64,000 nt of DNA, from assembly GCF_001506075.1 (NCBI RefSeq), contig NZ_KQ947475.1, positions 3,168,631 through 3,232,630 of the forward strand, given 5' to 3'. Positions 20,605 to 30,504 of this stretch are shown piece by piece. Positions within the stretch are counted from its first letter, which is position 1, and every line of letters starts with the position of its first letter. The notes under the pieces are model-generated. The model was not told the DNA's origin. It saw only the letters and a program-made list of their open reading frames with translations, and ran no database searches. The stretch is from Vibrio sp. MEBiC08052. Lineage in GTDB: Bacteria; Pseudomonadota; Gammaproteobacteria; Enterobacterales; Vibrionaceae. Position numbers and translations under genes: made by a program.

Positions 20605-22236
20605 ATGAAAATAATAAATACTATCAAACAATTAAAATTATCTTATCATGCCATCACAATCATCATCGCTATTTATTTTGCTGTCATCTTAAATTTACCG
20701 ATATATAAATCACTGCACGAAATATTTAATCAATTAGATGCAGTCGATACTGGATTCATAATTTCCATCCCATTCTTTTTTACCTTTGCTTTAACCATTA
20801 TTTTCAGTTTATTTTCATGGCCGAAGATAACGAAAATATTCTTTTCCATCCTGATATTAACATCGAGTCTTGTCAGTTATGCCACCTATAATTATGGCAC
20901 AATATTCAGTGCTGAAATGATAGAGAACTTTCTTGAGACTAATGTCGGTGAGGCCTCATCTTATCTCAGTCTCCGCTCGGCTCTCTGGTTTCTCGGTCTG
21001 GGGCTCTTGCCAACCATTTTGTTAATTTTAATCCCCATTAGACATGAAAAATTAATGCCATTGATTGCGAAAAAACTGGGGGTCATTTTCATTTCCGGGG
21101 CAGGGATTATGCTGATTGCTTCTGTATATTATCAAGATTATGCATCGGTCGGCCGCAATAATGGTTATATCAAGCGGATGATTATTCCGACGTACTATAT
21201 CAATAGTATTGCTGAATATATTCATCAAACCTATTTTGATACACCGTTACCTTATGTTCATATTGGATTGGATGCCAAACAAACGGCAGCTCCCGGCCAA
21301 AAACCGTCCTTGGTTGTTTTCATTCTGGGTGAAACCGCCAGAACATACAATTACCATGCAAACGGCTACCCAAGACCCACTACCCCATTCACCGATACGC
21401 TGCAGGTTACCTCCTATCAACATGTCGCTTCTTGTGGCACCGCAACCGCAGTCTCTGTTCCCTGCATGTTTTCTCGCCTCGACAGGCAAAATTATAACGA
21501 GCAACGTGCCTATCATCAGGACAACCTGCTCGACGTGTTAAAAAGGGCGGGCATCGATATCTTCTGGAAAGAGAATGATGGTGCCAGCAAAGGGATTCCA
21601 AAGCATGTCAAATATCAGGAACTGAAACGCAATTCTCACAATCCGTTATGTAGTCTCGCCGGGTGTAAAGATATGGCCTTGCTCAATAATTTCGAGCAGG
21701 ATGTGAATGCGCTTCAGGGGAATCGTTTAGTGGTTCTTCACTTAATGGGCAGCCATGGGCCGGCCTATTTTCAGCGTTATCCGCAACAATTTGCTTACTT
21801 TCAGCCGGATTGTCAGCGGGACGATATAGAAAACTGTACCCATGAGCAGCTGGTCAATAGTTACGATAACACCATTCGCTATACCGATTACGTAGTTGCT
21901 CAAACGATCACCCGGTTAAAACAACTCTCCGAGCGATATAATACTGCGCTGATCTATCTCTCTGACCATGGGGAATCACTAGGGGAAAATGGTATCTACC
22001 TACATGGCTTACCCTACTCGATCGCACCGCAGGAACAGAAACATGTCCCGTTGATGGTGTGGTTATCCGATGGATACCGGGCCGCGCAGCATATTGACCA
22101 ATCGTGCCTGAAACAGCAGGCTCAGACCGCTCAGGTGTCACAAGATAATCTGTTTGATTCACTGCTTGGCGCACTCAATGTGTCAACACAACTCTATCGG
22201 CCGACACAAGATATCTTTTCCGCGTGCCGGAAATAA
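20605..22236 (+). CDS. eptA: Lipid A phosphoethanolamine transferase (EptA/MCR family)
   Basis: 543 residues: about five N-terminal membrane helices (roughly 15-180), then a periplasmic sulfatase-fold domain. Catalytic landmarks are Glu242 in GETAR, the threonine nucleophile Thr279 in SCGTATAVSVPCMF, and LSDHGESLGENG for zinc. This matches EptA and MCR-type enzymes, which add phosphoethanolamine from phosphatidylethanolamine to lipid A phosphate and raise resistance to cationic peptides such as polymyxin. No two-component system lies next to it. The ribosome site is weak. Intrinsic vibrio EptA and mobile MCR cannot be separated here, but no mobile element flanks the gene. Confidence 0.9.
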   Translation: MKIINTIKQLKLSYHAITIIIAIYFAVILNLPIYKSLHEIFNQLDAVDTGFIISIPFFFTFALTIIFSLFSWPKITKIFFSILILTSSLVSYATYNYGTIFSAEMIENFLETNVGEASSYLSLRSALWFLGLGLLPTILLILIPIRHEKLMPLIAKKLGVIFISGAGIMLIASVYYQDYASVGRNNGYIKRMIIPTYYINSIAEYIHQTYFDTPLPYVHIGLDAKQTAAPGQKPSLVVFILGETARTYNYHANGYPRPTTPFTDTLQVTSYQHVASCGTATAVSVPCMFSRLDRQNYNEQRAYHQDNLLDVLKRAGIDIFWKENDGASKGIPKHVKYQELKRNSHNPLCSLAGCKDMALLNNFEQDVNALQGNRLVVLHLMGSHGPAYFQRYPQQFAYFQPDCQRDDIENCTHEQLVNSYDNTIRYTDYVVAQTITRLKQLSERYNTALIYLSDHGESLGENGIYLHGLPYSIAPQEQKHVPLMVWLSDGYRAAQHIDQSCLKQQAQTAQVSQDNLFDSLLGALNVSTQLYRPTQDIFSACRK

Positions 22237-22266
22237 TACCGACCGTTCAACACGCGCCGAACCAGC

Positions 22267-22292
22267 GCAGAGTGGGCACCGCCCCACTCTGC
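22267..22292. terminator. Hairpin between convergent eptA and cbiO
   Basis: GCAGAGTGGG, 6-nt loop, CCCACTCTGC: ten perfect pairs midway between the two convergent stop codons. There is no long T-run on either side; it may end transcription from both directions with limited efficiency. Confidence 0.55.
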
Positions 22293-22342
22293 TCAATCTC
22301 TGTTACTCGGCCTGATCGCCGTGCTCATTTTGTCTTTGGTTG

Positions 22343-23149
22343 TTATTTGGTGAGTGCTGCATGACTGTGCATCTCTTGCTCGTTACGAAATAGCGGGAGA
22401 CCCAGCGCCTGATGCATTTGAACCAGCCACGGCTGTGCCAAACCGATACTTTCCATCGCAGTCCGGTCGAGAAAAATCGTATCTGGTCTTCCTTCGCTGA
22501 CCACTTCCCCGTCGGCCATCACATACACGTAATCGCACAACTCATAAATCAGATTAATATCATGGCTGGACATCACCACATGTTTGCCGAGTGAAGCAAG
22601 TGTCTCAATCAGAGATTTCATCTGACGCGTTCCGGTAGGATCCAGTCCGGCAGTCGGTTCATCCAGTAACAGATACTGACTGTCTAATACCAGTGCACCG
22701 GCAATCGCGACCCGCTTCTTTTGCCCGTAACTAAGATACTGCACCGGCTTATCGATTAAGCTTTGACCATCCACCAAGGATAATGCATCGCTGACACGCC
22801 GCTGGATCTCAGTTTCATTCACCCCCAGATTTCTTAAACTAAAAGCAATATCATCAAAGACATCGGTATAAAAAATTTGCTGATCCGGTTCCTGAAACAC
22901 CAGAGTGACACGCTGACGGTGCTCAAACAGCGCTTTTTTAGCATACGTCAGCGGTTGGCCTTGCCATAAGATGTTACCGTAATGTGGCCGATATAAGCCA
23001 AGCAATAACTTAAACAGCGTCGATTTGCCACAACCGTTAGCCCCGACAACCCCGACAACAGGATGCGCCGCGAAATTCATCGCCACCCGCTTGAGCACCG
23101 GTGAGCCATCCTCATAGGCAAAGTCAACCGCTTGAACCGATAACGTCAT
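22343..23149 (-). CDS. cbiO: Cobalt ECF transporter ATP-binding protein CbiO
   Basis: 268 residues. Walker A GANGCGKST (about 36-44), Q-loop VFQEPDQQIF, signature YLSYGQKKRVAIAGAL, Walker B YLLLDEPTAGLD and H-loop MSSHD. QEPDQQIF and SYGQKKR are typical of energy-coupling-factor ATPases for cobalt. It works with CbiM (substrate binding), CbiN and CbiQ encoded directly upstream. Its ATG overlaps the end of cbiQ by one base. Last gene of the cbi operon; Salmonella would have cbiP next, which is absent. Confidence 0.93.
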   Translation of the reverse strand: MTLSVQAVDFAYEDGSPVLKRVAMNFAAHPVVGVVGANGCGKSTLFKLLLGLYRPHYGNILWQGQPLTYAKKALFEHRQRVTLVFQEPDQQIFYTDVFDDIAFSLRNLGVNETEIQRRVSDALSLVDGQSLIDKPVQYLSYGQKKRVAIAGALVLDSQYLLLDEPTAGLDPTGTRQMKSLIETLASLGKHVVMSSHDINLIYELCDYVYVMADGEVVSEGRPDTIFLDRTAMESIGLAQPWLVQMHQALGLPLFRNEQEMHSHAALTK

Positions 23150-23823
23150 CAGAGAAACTCTCCTTGGTATAACTTGACAAAAAGGGACGCTTTCATGTGC
23201 TGATGGCGTATCAAAACTCGCTGCAATAACATCCCGGCTAACTGAGCCAGCGATTTCAGCCAGTGGCGGCGACGGATATAACCGAAGCGCAGCGTTTGGG
23301 CGGTAAAAATGGCGTGCGCTTCTTCAATCAAGATAAAAATGAACCGATAGGTCAGTAACACCTGTTCAATCAATACCAGTGGTAAACGGGTGGCTTTCAG
23401 CAGCCGGATACACTGATTGAACGGTGTCGATACCACAAAACAGAAAGTGGCCGCAATCGAGCATAAACAGCGCATCAATGTGTGCTCAGCCATCCCCCAA
23501 AGTTCACCACTGACCCCGACAAATCCATCAGCAACCGGCATACTGATGATCAACTCGTCCGGCCGTTGATGATAAGTCAGCACCATCGCCATGATGCTGA
23601 ACAGCAAAAATCCACCGGGTAAGCGCAGCCAACGCAGATATTGCCTGAGCGAGATCCGGCCACCGATACAGGTCAGCATCATTAACACCAGAAATAATCC
23701 CCCCTGATAGATAACCGGCAGCGTGAGTGCCAGTAACAACGAGACGAGATAAAACCAGCCTTTATAGACCGGTGAGACACCGACCCACCGGCTCCGATAA
23801 GCATATTTATCGATCAATAGCAT
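23149..23823 (-). CDS. cbiQ: Cobalt ECF transporter transmembrane protein CbiQ
   Basis: 224 residues with about five membrane helices and the coupling-helix region LLKATRLPLVLIEQVLLTYRFIFILIEEAH that contacts the ATPase. The N-terminus (DKYAYRSRWVGVSPVYKG) is typical of CbiQ. It overlaps the 3' end of cbiN by 17 bp. Confidence 0.92.
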   Translation of the reverse strand: MLLIDKYAYRSRWVGVSPVYKGWFYLVSLLLALTLPVIYQGGLFLVLMMLTCIGGRISLRQYLRWLRLPGGFLLFSIMAMVLTYHQRPDELIISMPVADGFVGVSGELWGMAEHTLMRCLCSIAATFCFVVSTPFNQCIRLLKATRLPLVLIEQVLLTYRFIFILIEEAHAIFTAQTLRFGYIRRRHWLKSLAQLAGMLLQRVLIRHQHMKASLFVKLYQGEFL

Positions 23824-24091
23824 GACGACGCCGACGCCCTTGATAGAAGCCGAGGATATAAAAAATTACCGCCGAACCAAGTGAGCCCTGTAATGTAAAT
23901 AGCAAACTTTCAATCTCACCGCTGGCCGGTTCAAATATCGGTTCAATCCACGGCTGATAATCCGGTGCCATTTCGGCGATGACCGATTCCGCTTCACCAT
24001 CTGAACCGCCGAATTCACCGGAAACACCTAATACGAACGGCATGACAATCACCAAGCCGACCAACAACAGAATCAATATGTTCTTTTTCAT
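23807..24091 (-). CDS. cbiN: Cobalt transporter auxiliary subunit CbiN
   Basis: 94 residues with the CbiN layout: N-terminal membrane helix, a periplasmic loop with GEFGGSDGEAE and YQPWIEPIFEPASGEIESLLF, and a C-terminal helix ending in basic residues. It helps CbiM acquire cobalt. It overlaps cbiM by 4 bp and cbiQ by 17 bp. Confidence 0.93.
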   Translation of the reverse strand: MKKNILILLLVGLVIVMPFVLGVSGEFGGSDGEAESVIAEMAPDYQPWIEPIFEPASGEIESLLFTLQGSLGSAVIFYILGFYQGRRRRHAIDR

Positions 24092-24828
24092 CTCAGTACA
24101 CCTTGTGTTGTTCCGAGCAGTGCCCGTTTATTGAGTTGTTCATAAATCAACACGGTCAGTAGCCCTTCTGCAATGGCAATTGGTACCTGTGTCAGCAGAA
24201 AAACCCCCATAAACTTACTCACCGAAGCAACCATACCGAGCTGCGGATCAGGAAAGGCCAATCCCAGTTGAACTGAGGTAACCAAATACGTCGCAAGATC
24301 CGCCCCGGCAGCACACAGAAACACGGCAATATCCTTTCTGACATGAAGTCGGTTTGCCATGACCCACAAGACATAACCGACCAAAGGCCCGATGACGGCC
24401 ATCGACATCCCATTCGCGCCTAAAGTTGATAAACCACCGTGCGCCAGTAACAGCGCCTGAAACAGCAAAACAATCCCACCAAGCAGCGGTACCACCATAA
24501 AGCCAAACAGAATCACCGCCAGACCAACCCCCGTGGGGTGAGAGCAACTGCCGGTCACCGAAGGCAGCTTTAACGCCGACAGAACGAAAATGAATGCTCC
24601 GCACAGCGCCAACAACACCTTTCTGTCGCTGTCATTGGCGACCAGATGCTTTACTTTTCTGATACTCAAAATCAAACAGGGTAAAAAGAATACCCACCAG
24701 CTCAGCGCCCATACCGGTGGCAAAAAACCTTCCATGATATGCATGGCATTGGCACTGGCGGGGAACATCAAAAACATCATCATCCCGAGGAATACCCCGG
24801 AAGGAATGCGGGAGAATCGAGCAAACAT
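24088..24828 (-). CDS. cbiM: Cobalt ECF transporter substrate-capture protein CbiM
   Basis: 246 residues from the ATG at 24828, which has AAGGAAC eight bases upstream; a frame to 24885 would run into cbiL. A cleavable leader ends in NAMHIMEG; in this family, cleavage exposes the Met-His that coordinates Co(II). About six membrane helices follow (GFLPPVWALSWWVFFLP starts the first). It lies 11 bp after the cbiL stop. Confidence 0.93.
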   Translation of the reverse strand: MFARFSRIPSGVFLGMMMFLMFPASANAMHIMEGFLPPVWALSWWVFFLPCLILSIRKVKHLVANDSDRKVLLALCGAFIFVLSALKLPSVTGSCSHPTGVGLAVILFGFMVVPLLGGIVLLFQALLLAHGGLSTLGANGMSMAVIGPLVGYVLWVMANRLHVRKDIAVFLCAAGADLATYLVTSVQLGLAFPDPQLGMVASVSKFMGVFLLTQVPIAIAEGLLTVLIYEQLNKRALLGTTQGVLR

Positions 24829-24839
24829 CAGTCTGTTCC

Positions 24840-25694
24840 TTATTTGTCGGTTGATACGGGTGCGAACGGTTGTGGTTGCTCGCAATCATTGGCCTTTTCT
24901 GCCCTCTGATGACCTAAACAGTGATGACCGAAACGGTGATGGGCAAAACGGCGATTGACTAAAATAGTCGAAAAATAGGGCAGCGACTCCCCCGTACCAT
25001 CTCCCGGGTGAATGGCGCTCAGATCGGGATAATAGATTTCATTATCCATCGACGCATTGGCCATCAAAATCGCGCATGACAGCAGGCCCAGTTCATCCAG
25101 CAGGGTACGGATTGTTTCAAACCGGCCATATACTTTCATCAACACCACGCATTCATGCTCAGCCAGAGCACGGCGCAACACATCTTCACTTGCCGTACAG
25201 GACATCACCGCCATCGATTGTTGTTCCATACACAACGGGAATTGTGCCCGGGCAGCAATCGCAGCAAATGACGTAATCCCCGGCACCACTTCAATCTCAA
25301 CTTGCGGGGCAAGGCGTTCCAGTAAAAACACCCAAGTGCTGAACAGCATACTGTCACCTAAAGTGATGAAACCAACCTGTTTCCCGGCGGCTACATCTTG
25401 AGTTATCTCTGCGGCAATTTGCTCCCAGGCCTGACGTTTTTCTCCGGCATCGTTGGTCATCGGAAAGTGGCGCGCTTTGATCACTACCTGCTCCCCCAGA
25501 TACTCGCGTACAATCGACAAGGCTAGGCTGTCCCCCTCCCGACGACCAGCCGGTGCGTACAGCACATCGAGGTGGCCCAAAATCCGGGCAGCACGGACGG
25601 TGATTAAGTCACTGGCACCCGGCCCGGTGCCCATTGCAAATAACTTTCCACCATTTTTTAACATTTCACCATTCATTAACTTTCCATCACTCAT
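24840..25694 (-). CDS. cbiL: Cobalt-factor II C20-methyltransferase CbiL
   Basis: 284 residues. SAM-dependent tetrapyrrole methylase fold: MGTGPGASDLITVRAARIL at the N-terminus, TLGDSMLFSTW, and VVPGITSFAAIAA. It adds the C20 methyl group to cobalt-factor II. The core is near the usual 235-245 residues; the extras are a 15-residue N-terminal lead and a C-terminal tail of about 35 residues whose first part (RFAHHRFGHHCLGHQ) is His-rich. The tail is unusual and could bind cobalt or another metal. The ATG overlaps the cbiK stop (ATGA). Confidence 0.92.
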   Translation of the reverse strand: MSDGKLMNGEMLKNGGKLFAMGTGPGASDLITVRAARILGHLDVLYAPAGRREGDSLALSIVREYLGEQVVIKARHFPMTNDAGEKRQAWEQIAAEITQDVAAGKQVGFITLGDSMLFSTWVFLLERLAPQVEIEVVPGITSFAAIAARAQFPLCMEQQSMAVMSCTASEDVLRRALAEHECVVLMKVYGRFETIRTLLDELGLLSCAILMANASMDNEIYYPDLSAIHPGDGTGESLPYFSTILVNRRFAHHRFGHHCLGHQRAEKANDCEQPQPFAPVSTDK

Positions 25695-26563
25695 GCGACT
25701 GGCTCCTTAACATGCATTGACGTCATGACGGATGGTTGAATAGTCTGCTGCGTCTGGCTTGCAGCTCCCGCTTCCTGTGATGCCATGTCTGAGGATGAAA
25801 CCGCGGTTAAATGATCAATAAACAACTGACGAATCAGCGGATTTTCACCCAATCCCTGCACAATCGGCTCGGCGGCAATCCCAGCCTGTTCGATCAGGAC
25901 TTTCCATGAATCGGGGTCATCGGATGCCATATCATGAATCGCATGATCACCGGCCACCAGCATCAGTGGCATCAGATAAACTTTACGCACCTGCGCCTGT
26001 TGCAACCGACTGATAACGGTCTCGATCCCCGGATAACTTTCCACCGCACCGACAATAAAAGGTCGCTGATGCGCTTGCATCATATGATCGAGACAGGCAT
26101 AGGCTGAAAACGCATGATGGGTCGTTCCGTGCCCCATCAGCACCAAGCGTTCATCCGCCGCAAGCGGCGGTGACTGGTATTCAATCGCGTCAATCAAGCG
26201 CTGATAGTCATCACAGTCACTCAGCAAAGGGACACCGACTTCGATGCGCTCAAACTGATGTCGGCAATGTGCCACTTCCCGGACAATTTTTTCATATTCG
26301 TCCCCGTTGATAATATGGAGTGACTGGATCAACACATCCCGATATCCGGCACGCTTGAGTGCTGCCAGAGCCTCACGCGGATGAGCAATGTCCATCCCGT
26401 CCCGCTGTGATAACTTCTTGATAATCATCGATGAAGTAAAAGCCCGGAAAAAATCCCGGTCGGGAAATGCATTGGCTAAAGCTTGTTCACACGCCGCAAT
26501 ATTTTTTTGCAACGCTTGCGGATAACTGGTTCCGAAACTAATCACTAACAGTGCTTTTTTCAT
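25691..26563 (-). CDS. cbiK: Sirohydrochlorin cobaltochelatase CbiK
   Basis: 290 residues from the ATG at 26563 (AGAAGGAATC ribosome site); the first 28 codons of the longer frame overlap cbiJ and are not expected. ALLVISFGTSYPQA at the N-terminus and VLMGHGTTHHAFSAY with the metal-binding histidine identify CbiK, which inserts Co2+ into sirohydrochlorin. A second metal-site motif is LMLVAGDHAIHDMASDD. The C-terminal 30 residues are a low-complexity Ser/Gln/Ala tail. Confidence 0.93.
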   Translation of the reverse strand: MKKALLVISFGTSYPQALQKNIAACEQALANAFPDRDFFRAFTSSMIIKKLSQRDGMDIAHPREALAALKRAGYRDVLIQSLHIINGDEYEKIVREVAHCRHQFERIEVGVPLLSDCDDYQRLIDAIEYQSPPLAADERLVLMGHGTTHHAFSAYACLDHMMQAHQRPFIVGAVESYPGIETVISRLQQAQVRKVYLMPLMLVAGDHAIHDMASDDPDSWKVLIEQAGIAAEPIVQGLGENPLIRQLFIDHLTAVSSSDMASQEAGAASQTQQTIQPSVMTSMHVKEPVA

Positions 26564-27362
26564 CAAATGATTCCTTCTGTTGCCATGCGCAGAACAATGC
26601 TTCGCACGCGTCAAGATCGTGTAACGTTTCAACATAGTGGGTAACAAAACGCAGCGGAGGTCGTTGAATCACAATGCAGGGAATCCCGAGCGCAAGACAC
26701 GGTTGCACTTTTTCAATAAATCCGCCTGCCTGACCGGACTCTTTGGTGATCACCACATCCGGCTGGATCATGTCGTACAGCGCGTGATTCATCGCTGCAG
26801 AAAAAGGGCCTTTCATCGCAATAATTTGCGCATAACTCAACCCGAGGGACTCACATTCAGCGACGACCTCAGCGGTCGGTAAAACGCGAACATACACCGT
26901 TTTGTCGTTAAGTCGCTGACAAAACTGAGCGAGATCTTTACTGCCGGTGGTCAACAAAATTTTCTGCTGTGCCGACGTGATCTGATCACAAGCATCCGCA
27001 ATACTACTGGCCTTGGTGAGCAACGGATGGGCCGCCACGTCAACCGGCATTGGTCGCTCATAACGAATCACCGGACACCCGGTTTTCAGGCTGGCAGCGA
27101 CGATGGTTTCCCGTAATTGCTGCGCATAAGGATGGGCGGCATCAATCACACAATCGACCTGATGATCCAGTATCCATGTCTGCATTGTTTCAGCATCTAA
27201 GCGGCCTTGAATCACCGGTGCTGTCAGTGACTGTACCGTGGCCAGTCCGGCCGGAGTCGCCACCGACAAGGTATAGCGGATCTGGTACTGCTCCAGCATC
27301 CGGCACAGTGTGACAGCATCGGACGTGCCGCCGAAAACCAGCACATGCGCGGGGCTCCTCAT
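26538..27362 (-). CDS. cbiJ: Cobalt-precorrin-6A reductase CbiJ
   Basis: 274 residues. The N-terminal VLVFGGTSDAVTLCRML is the nucleotide-binding start of CbiJ/CobK, followed by the IDAAHPYAQQL motif and VITKESGQAGGFIEKV. It reduces cobalt-precorrin-6A with NAD(P)H. The 3' end overlaps the start of cbiK by 26 bp and the ATG overlaps the cbiH stop region by four bases. Confidence 0.92.
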   Translation of the reverse strand: MRSPAHVLVFGGTSDAVTLCRMLEQYQIRYTLSVATPAGLATVQSLTAPVIQGRLDAETMQTWILDHQVDCVIDAAHPYAQQLRETIVAASLKTGCPVIRYERPMPVDVAAHPLLTKASSIADACDQITSAQQKILLTTGSKDLAQFCQRLNDKTVYVRVLPTAEVVAECESLGLSYAQIIAMKGPFSAAMNHALYDMIQPDVVITKESGQAGGFIEKVQPCLALGIPCIVIQRPPLRFVTHYVETLHDLDACEALFCAWQQKESFDEKSTVSD

Positions 27363-28084
27363 AGTGTGTAGCCTCGCGGCGTAATCATCAGCCCCTGTTC
27401 AACATAAGTAGACTGATTGCCGACAATCACCATGGTGCGCATATCAACCCGTTCAAAATCCATGTCGGCAAAGGTAGTCAGCCATTTGGTTTCTTTGCGA
27501 CGTCCCGCTTCTTTAACGACCCCGACCGGGGTGTCCGCTGCTTTATAAGGGGACATTAATTCAAACGCGTGACGCAGGTGTCCTTCCCGTCCCCGACTGC
27601 GCGGGTTGTAAAAACAGGTCACGAAGTCCGCTTCAGCGGCAGCGCGGATGCGCTTCTCAATCACGGACCATGGCGTCAGCAGATCACTCAGACTGATATG
27701 ACAGAAATCATGCATCAGCGGCGCGCCCAGCGCCGCACCGGCAGCAATACTCGCGGTCATGCCCGGGACAATCTTCACTTCAACATGCCATTTCTGTTTG
27801 GTCACCATCTCCAGAATCAAGCCAGCCATGCCATAAATCCCGGCATCACCACTGCTGATCAAGGCGACGGTTTTACCCGATTGGGCGATATCGAGGGCGA
27901 CCTGACACCGTTCGATCTCTTTGCACATACCGGTTTTAATCACCGGTTTATCGCCCACCAAGGCTTTGACAAGGTGGGTATAGGTTTTATATCCGACAAT
28001 CACTTCAGCCGCTTCAATGGCAGCACGTGCCTCTGTGGTCATCATCTCCGGACCGCCGGGGCCAATTCCTACGACATATAACAT
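27359..28084 (-). CDS. cbiH: Cobalt-factor III C17-methyltransferase CbiH
   Basis: 241 residues from the ATG at 28084 ([19 protein letters not shown]), the normal N-terminus of CbiH; a longer frame to 28147 lies within cbiG. Other motifs are SSGDAGIYGMAGL, VVPGMT-like VPGMTASIAAGAALGAP and CFYNPRSRGR. The enzyme methylates C17 and drives ring contraction in the anaerobic route. It overlaps cbiG by 16 bp. Confidence 0.93.
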   Translation of the reverse strand: MLYVVGIGPGGPEMMTTEARAAIEAAEVIVGYKTYTHLVKALVGDKPVIKTGMCKEIERCQVALDIAQSGKTVALISSGDAGIYGMAGLILEMVTKQKWHVEVKIVPGMTASIAAGAALGAPLMHDFCHISLSDLLTPWSVIEKRIRAAAEADFVTCFYNPRSRGREGHLRHAFELMSPYKAADTPVGVVKEAGRRKETKWLTTFADMDFERVDMRTMVIVGNQSTYVEQGLMITPRGYTL

Positions 28085-29163
28085 GATTTCATGACTCCAT
28101 AGGTCAGGGTAATACCTTGTTGTCTCAGGGTTTCCCCCAACAGACAACCATCACTGAGCAGCCAGGCTGCCGGTTGAGACACACAGCCGACGCCTACCGT
28201 CTGTCGGACGAATTCCGATTGAGGAAACGGTGCGGAACACGCACTTAATTCGGCTGCACTGAATAATTTGAATGGCACCTGATATTGCTGCGCCAGATGC
28301 AGAATTGCCGGCTCATCATATTTGCGGTCAATACTGCCAATCGCAGCCAGCGCGAGCGGGTGAATATTGATGTGTTGCAGTTGTTGCTGAAAAAGTGTCA
28401 ATAGCTGTACGGGGGAGACGTTTTTCCGGCAACCGATCCCGGCCACAAGCCGTTTCGGGATCAACTGAAAACTGGGGATCGGCCAGTCAGGCCGCGTATA
28501 TTGCATCGACACATCGATCAGCGCGGACAGCTCATAACGGCCAACATCGTGTTCAGTCACAATGGTTAAGCCGCGAATATCAAACTGACGAATATCAAAA
28601 CCAAGTGTTGCTGCAAGCCATGGATCAATATAAATCCCGACAGCATGTCCGCTGACCAAAAGTTGATTCACGGTTTTAGTCGCCACCCGAAACTGCTCAC
28701 TGGCCGCATTGATCTGTTGCGCCAGCACATCAAAAGCACAGGTTTGATTGACATCGGTTGCCGTCGAGATCACCGGCTGCGCACCAATGCGCGCTGCGAC
28801 CTCCCGGGCCAGTTCATTCGCGCCGCCAACATGCCCCGATAAGACACTGATGACATGCTGCCCTTGTTCATCAATCACCAACACCGCCGGATCGGTGAAT
28901 TTATCTTGCAGCAACGGAGCAATCATTCTGACGGCAATCCCACAGGCACCGATAAAAATCAGGGCGCTATCGCAGCCAAACCGTTGCGCCACCGTCTGCT
29001 TTAGGCTGCCGTCAAATGGCAGAAAATTGGCCTGTAGATACTTTTCAGCGCAGTAGCAATGCATCGACAATCCCGGAAACCCCTGACGGATCTGCCGGGC
29101 AATCTGCTGGCCGCCCGGGGTCAGGCTGAACAGTGAGACGGAAAAACCGTTAACGGTATTCAT
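28069..29163 (-). CDS. cbiG: Cobalt-precorrin-5A hydrolase CbiG
   Basis: 364 residues from the ATG at 29163; no strong ribosome site exists for this or the alternative at 29181, consistent with coupling to cbiF, which it overlaps. CbiG landmarks: [47 protein letters not shown], and [10 protein letters not shown] in the C-terminal domain. It opens the delta-lactone and releases acetaldehyde. The full three-part CbiG architecture is present. Confidence 0.92.
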   Translation of the reverse strand: MNTVNGFSVSLFSLTPGGQQIARQIRQGFPGLSMHCYCAEKYLQANFLPFDGSLKQTVAQRFGCDSALIFIGACGIAVRMIAPLLQDKFTDPAVLVIDEQGQHVISVLSGHVGGANELAREVAARIGAQPVISTATDVNQTCAFDVLAQQINAASEQFRVATKTVNQLLVSGHAVGIYIDPWLAATLGFDIRQFDIRGLTIVTEHDVGRYELSALIDVSMQYTRPDWPIPSFQLIPKRLVAGIGCRKNVSPVQLLTLFQQQLQHINIHPLALAAIGSIDRKYDEPAILHLAQQYQVPFKLFSAAELSACSAPFPQSEFVRQTVGVGCVSQPAAWLLSDGCLLGETLRQQGITLTYGVMKSCYMS

Positions 29164-29917
29164 GACTGAACGCCGCATCATAAAGTTTGGAGTAGTGGTA
29201 TTCTTCTCCCAGAAAGCGACCGACCAAGATCAACGCTGTTTTTTGAATGCCTGCATCCGTCACAGTCTGAGCAATATCGGCCAGCGTGCCTTTGAGTATC
29301 TGGCAGTCCGGCCAAGTGGCTTTATACACCACAGAGGCCGGGGTCTCTGTCGGATATCCGCCCTGCACCAGCTGCTCGACCACCGCCCCAATCCCTTGGA
29401 CAGACAAGAAAATTGCCATTGAAGTCTGATGACCGGCAAAGCGTATCAGCGATTCCAGTTCCGGAGTCGGCGTCCGCCCCGCCATCCGGGTAATGATGAG
29501 GCTTTGCGACACTTCCGGCACGGTGTATTCAACACCGAGTTCCGCCGCAGCGCCAAGAAAAGAAGACACCCCGGCAATACAGCGAAAGCCAATCTGCTGT
29601 TTTGCAAGTTCTTCGCCCTGTTCGCGAACCGAGCCATACAGTGATAAGTCTCCGGTTTGCAGTCTCACCACCAGCTTATTATGGTGAATACCATCCACCA
29701 TCAGTTGAATAATCTGCTGTAAATGTAAGTAAGCACTGTCATGGCATTCCGCTTCCGGTTTGCAGTAATCCAGTAAGGCCGGATTAATCAGTGAACCGGC
29801 ATAAATCACCACATCCGCCTGTTGCAGCAAGCGATAACCTTTCAGAGTAATCAGCTCCGGGTCACCGGGTCCGGCTCCCACAAAATAGACTTTGCTTTTG
29901 TCCAGCGTTTCCGTCAT
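29150..29917 (-). CDS. cbiF: Cobalt-precorrin-4 C11-methyltransferase CbiF
   Basis: 255 residues from the ATG at 29917, preceded by AAAGGGAG; the earlier codon at 29947 is inside cbi[29 protein letters not shown] and [15 protein letters not shown] identify the C11 methyltransferase. The ATGA overlap with cbiT indicates translational coupling. Confidence 0.94.
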   Translation of the reverse strand: MTETLDKSKVYFVGAGPGDPELITLKGYRLLQQADVVIYAGSLINPALLDYCKPEAECHDSAYLHLQQIIQLMVDGIHHNKLVVRLQTGDLSLYGSVREQGEELAKQQIGFRCIAGVSSFLGAAAELGVEYTVPEVSQSLIITRMAGRTPTPELESLIRFAGHQTSMAIFLSVQGIGAVVEQLVQGGYPTETPASVVYKATWPDCQILKGTLADIAQTVTDAGIQKTALILVGRFLGEEYHYSKLYDAAFSHEYR

Positions 29918-30489
29918 TGTGCGCTCCCTTTCGTACACCGAGTACATGAAATCACAAACGTGGGGTTATTGGGTTTGAAGTAGTAGCTGCTCCCCAGCGG
30001 GGTCATCGGGGAGACCATGATCTGTGTGCAGTCCAGATCTCGGATCGGACAGTTTTTCAGGTGCTCTAACGCCTGATGCAGATTGTCTTGCAGAATAAAT
30101 GTCATCACTAACCGGCCTTGTTCCGTCAAATGAGCCAGAGCCCAGTCAATGATCGCTGTGAGGTTGCCACCACTGCCGCCGATAAATATGGCATCCGCCG
30201 CTACCGACAGCTCACAAGGCGCAATTGCTTGTACCAATTCAATCTGCGCAACAGCGTGGTGGCTGAGGTTTTGCTGCATAATCGCAACCGCATGGTCATT
30301 CTTTTCAATCGCGGTGACGGCCAGTTCAGGAAAACGCAGTGCTGCTTCAATGGCGACACTTCCGGTTCCGGCACCCACATCGACAAATCGCTGTGCCTGA
30401 CCGAGCGCTAAACGATCCAACACCACAGCGCGGACTTCCTGCTTGGTCATCGGCACTTTATCGGCTCTGAGAAATTCGCTATCTTTCAT
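29914..30489 (-). CDS. cbiT: Cobalt-precorrin-6B C15-methyltransferase (decarboxylating) CbiT
   Basis: 191 residues. SAM-binding motif [19 protein letters not shown] at about 37-55, followed by AIEKND and FIGGSGGNL. The N-terminal [15 protein letters not shown] is typical. It methylates C15 and decarboxylates the C12 acetate side chain, acting with CbiE, which is separate here (fused as CobL in other bacteria). It starts 15 bp after the cbiE stop. Confidence 0.93.
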   Translation of the reverse strand: MKDSEFLRADKVPMTKQEVRAVVLDRLALGQAQRFVDVGAGTGSVAIEAALRFPELAVTAIEKNDHAVAIMQQNLSHHAVAQIELVQAIAPCELSVAADAIFIGGSGGNLTAIIDWALAHLTEQGRLVMTFILQDNLHQALEHLKNCPIRDLDCTQIMVSPMTPLGSSYYFKPNNPTFVISCTRCTKGSAQ

Positions 30490-30504
30490 CTTTCCCTCTT
30501 TCGT

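Noticed and set aside
20605..22236. Mobile mcr-type colistin-resistance gene
   Set aside because: The protein is in the EptA/MCR family, but no IS, plasmid or transposon signs flank it; an intrinsic vibrio eptA is more likely.
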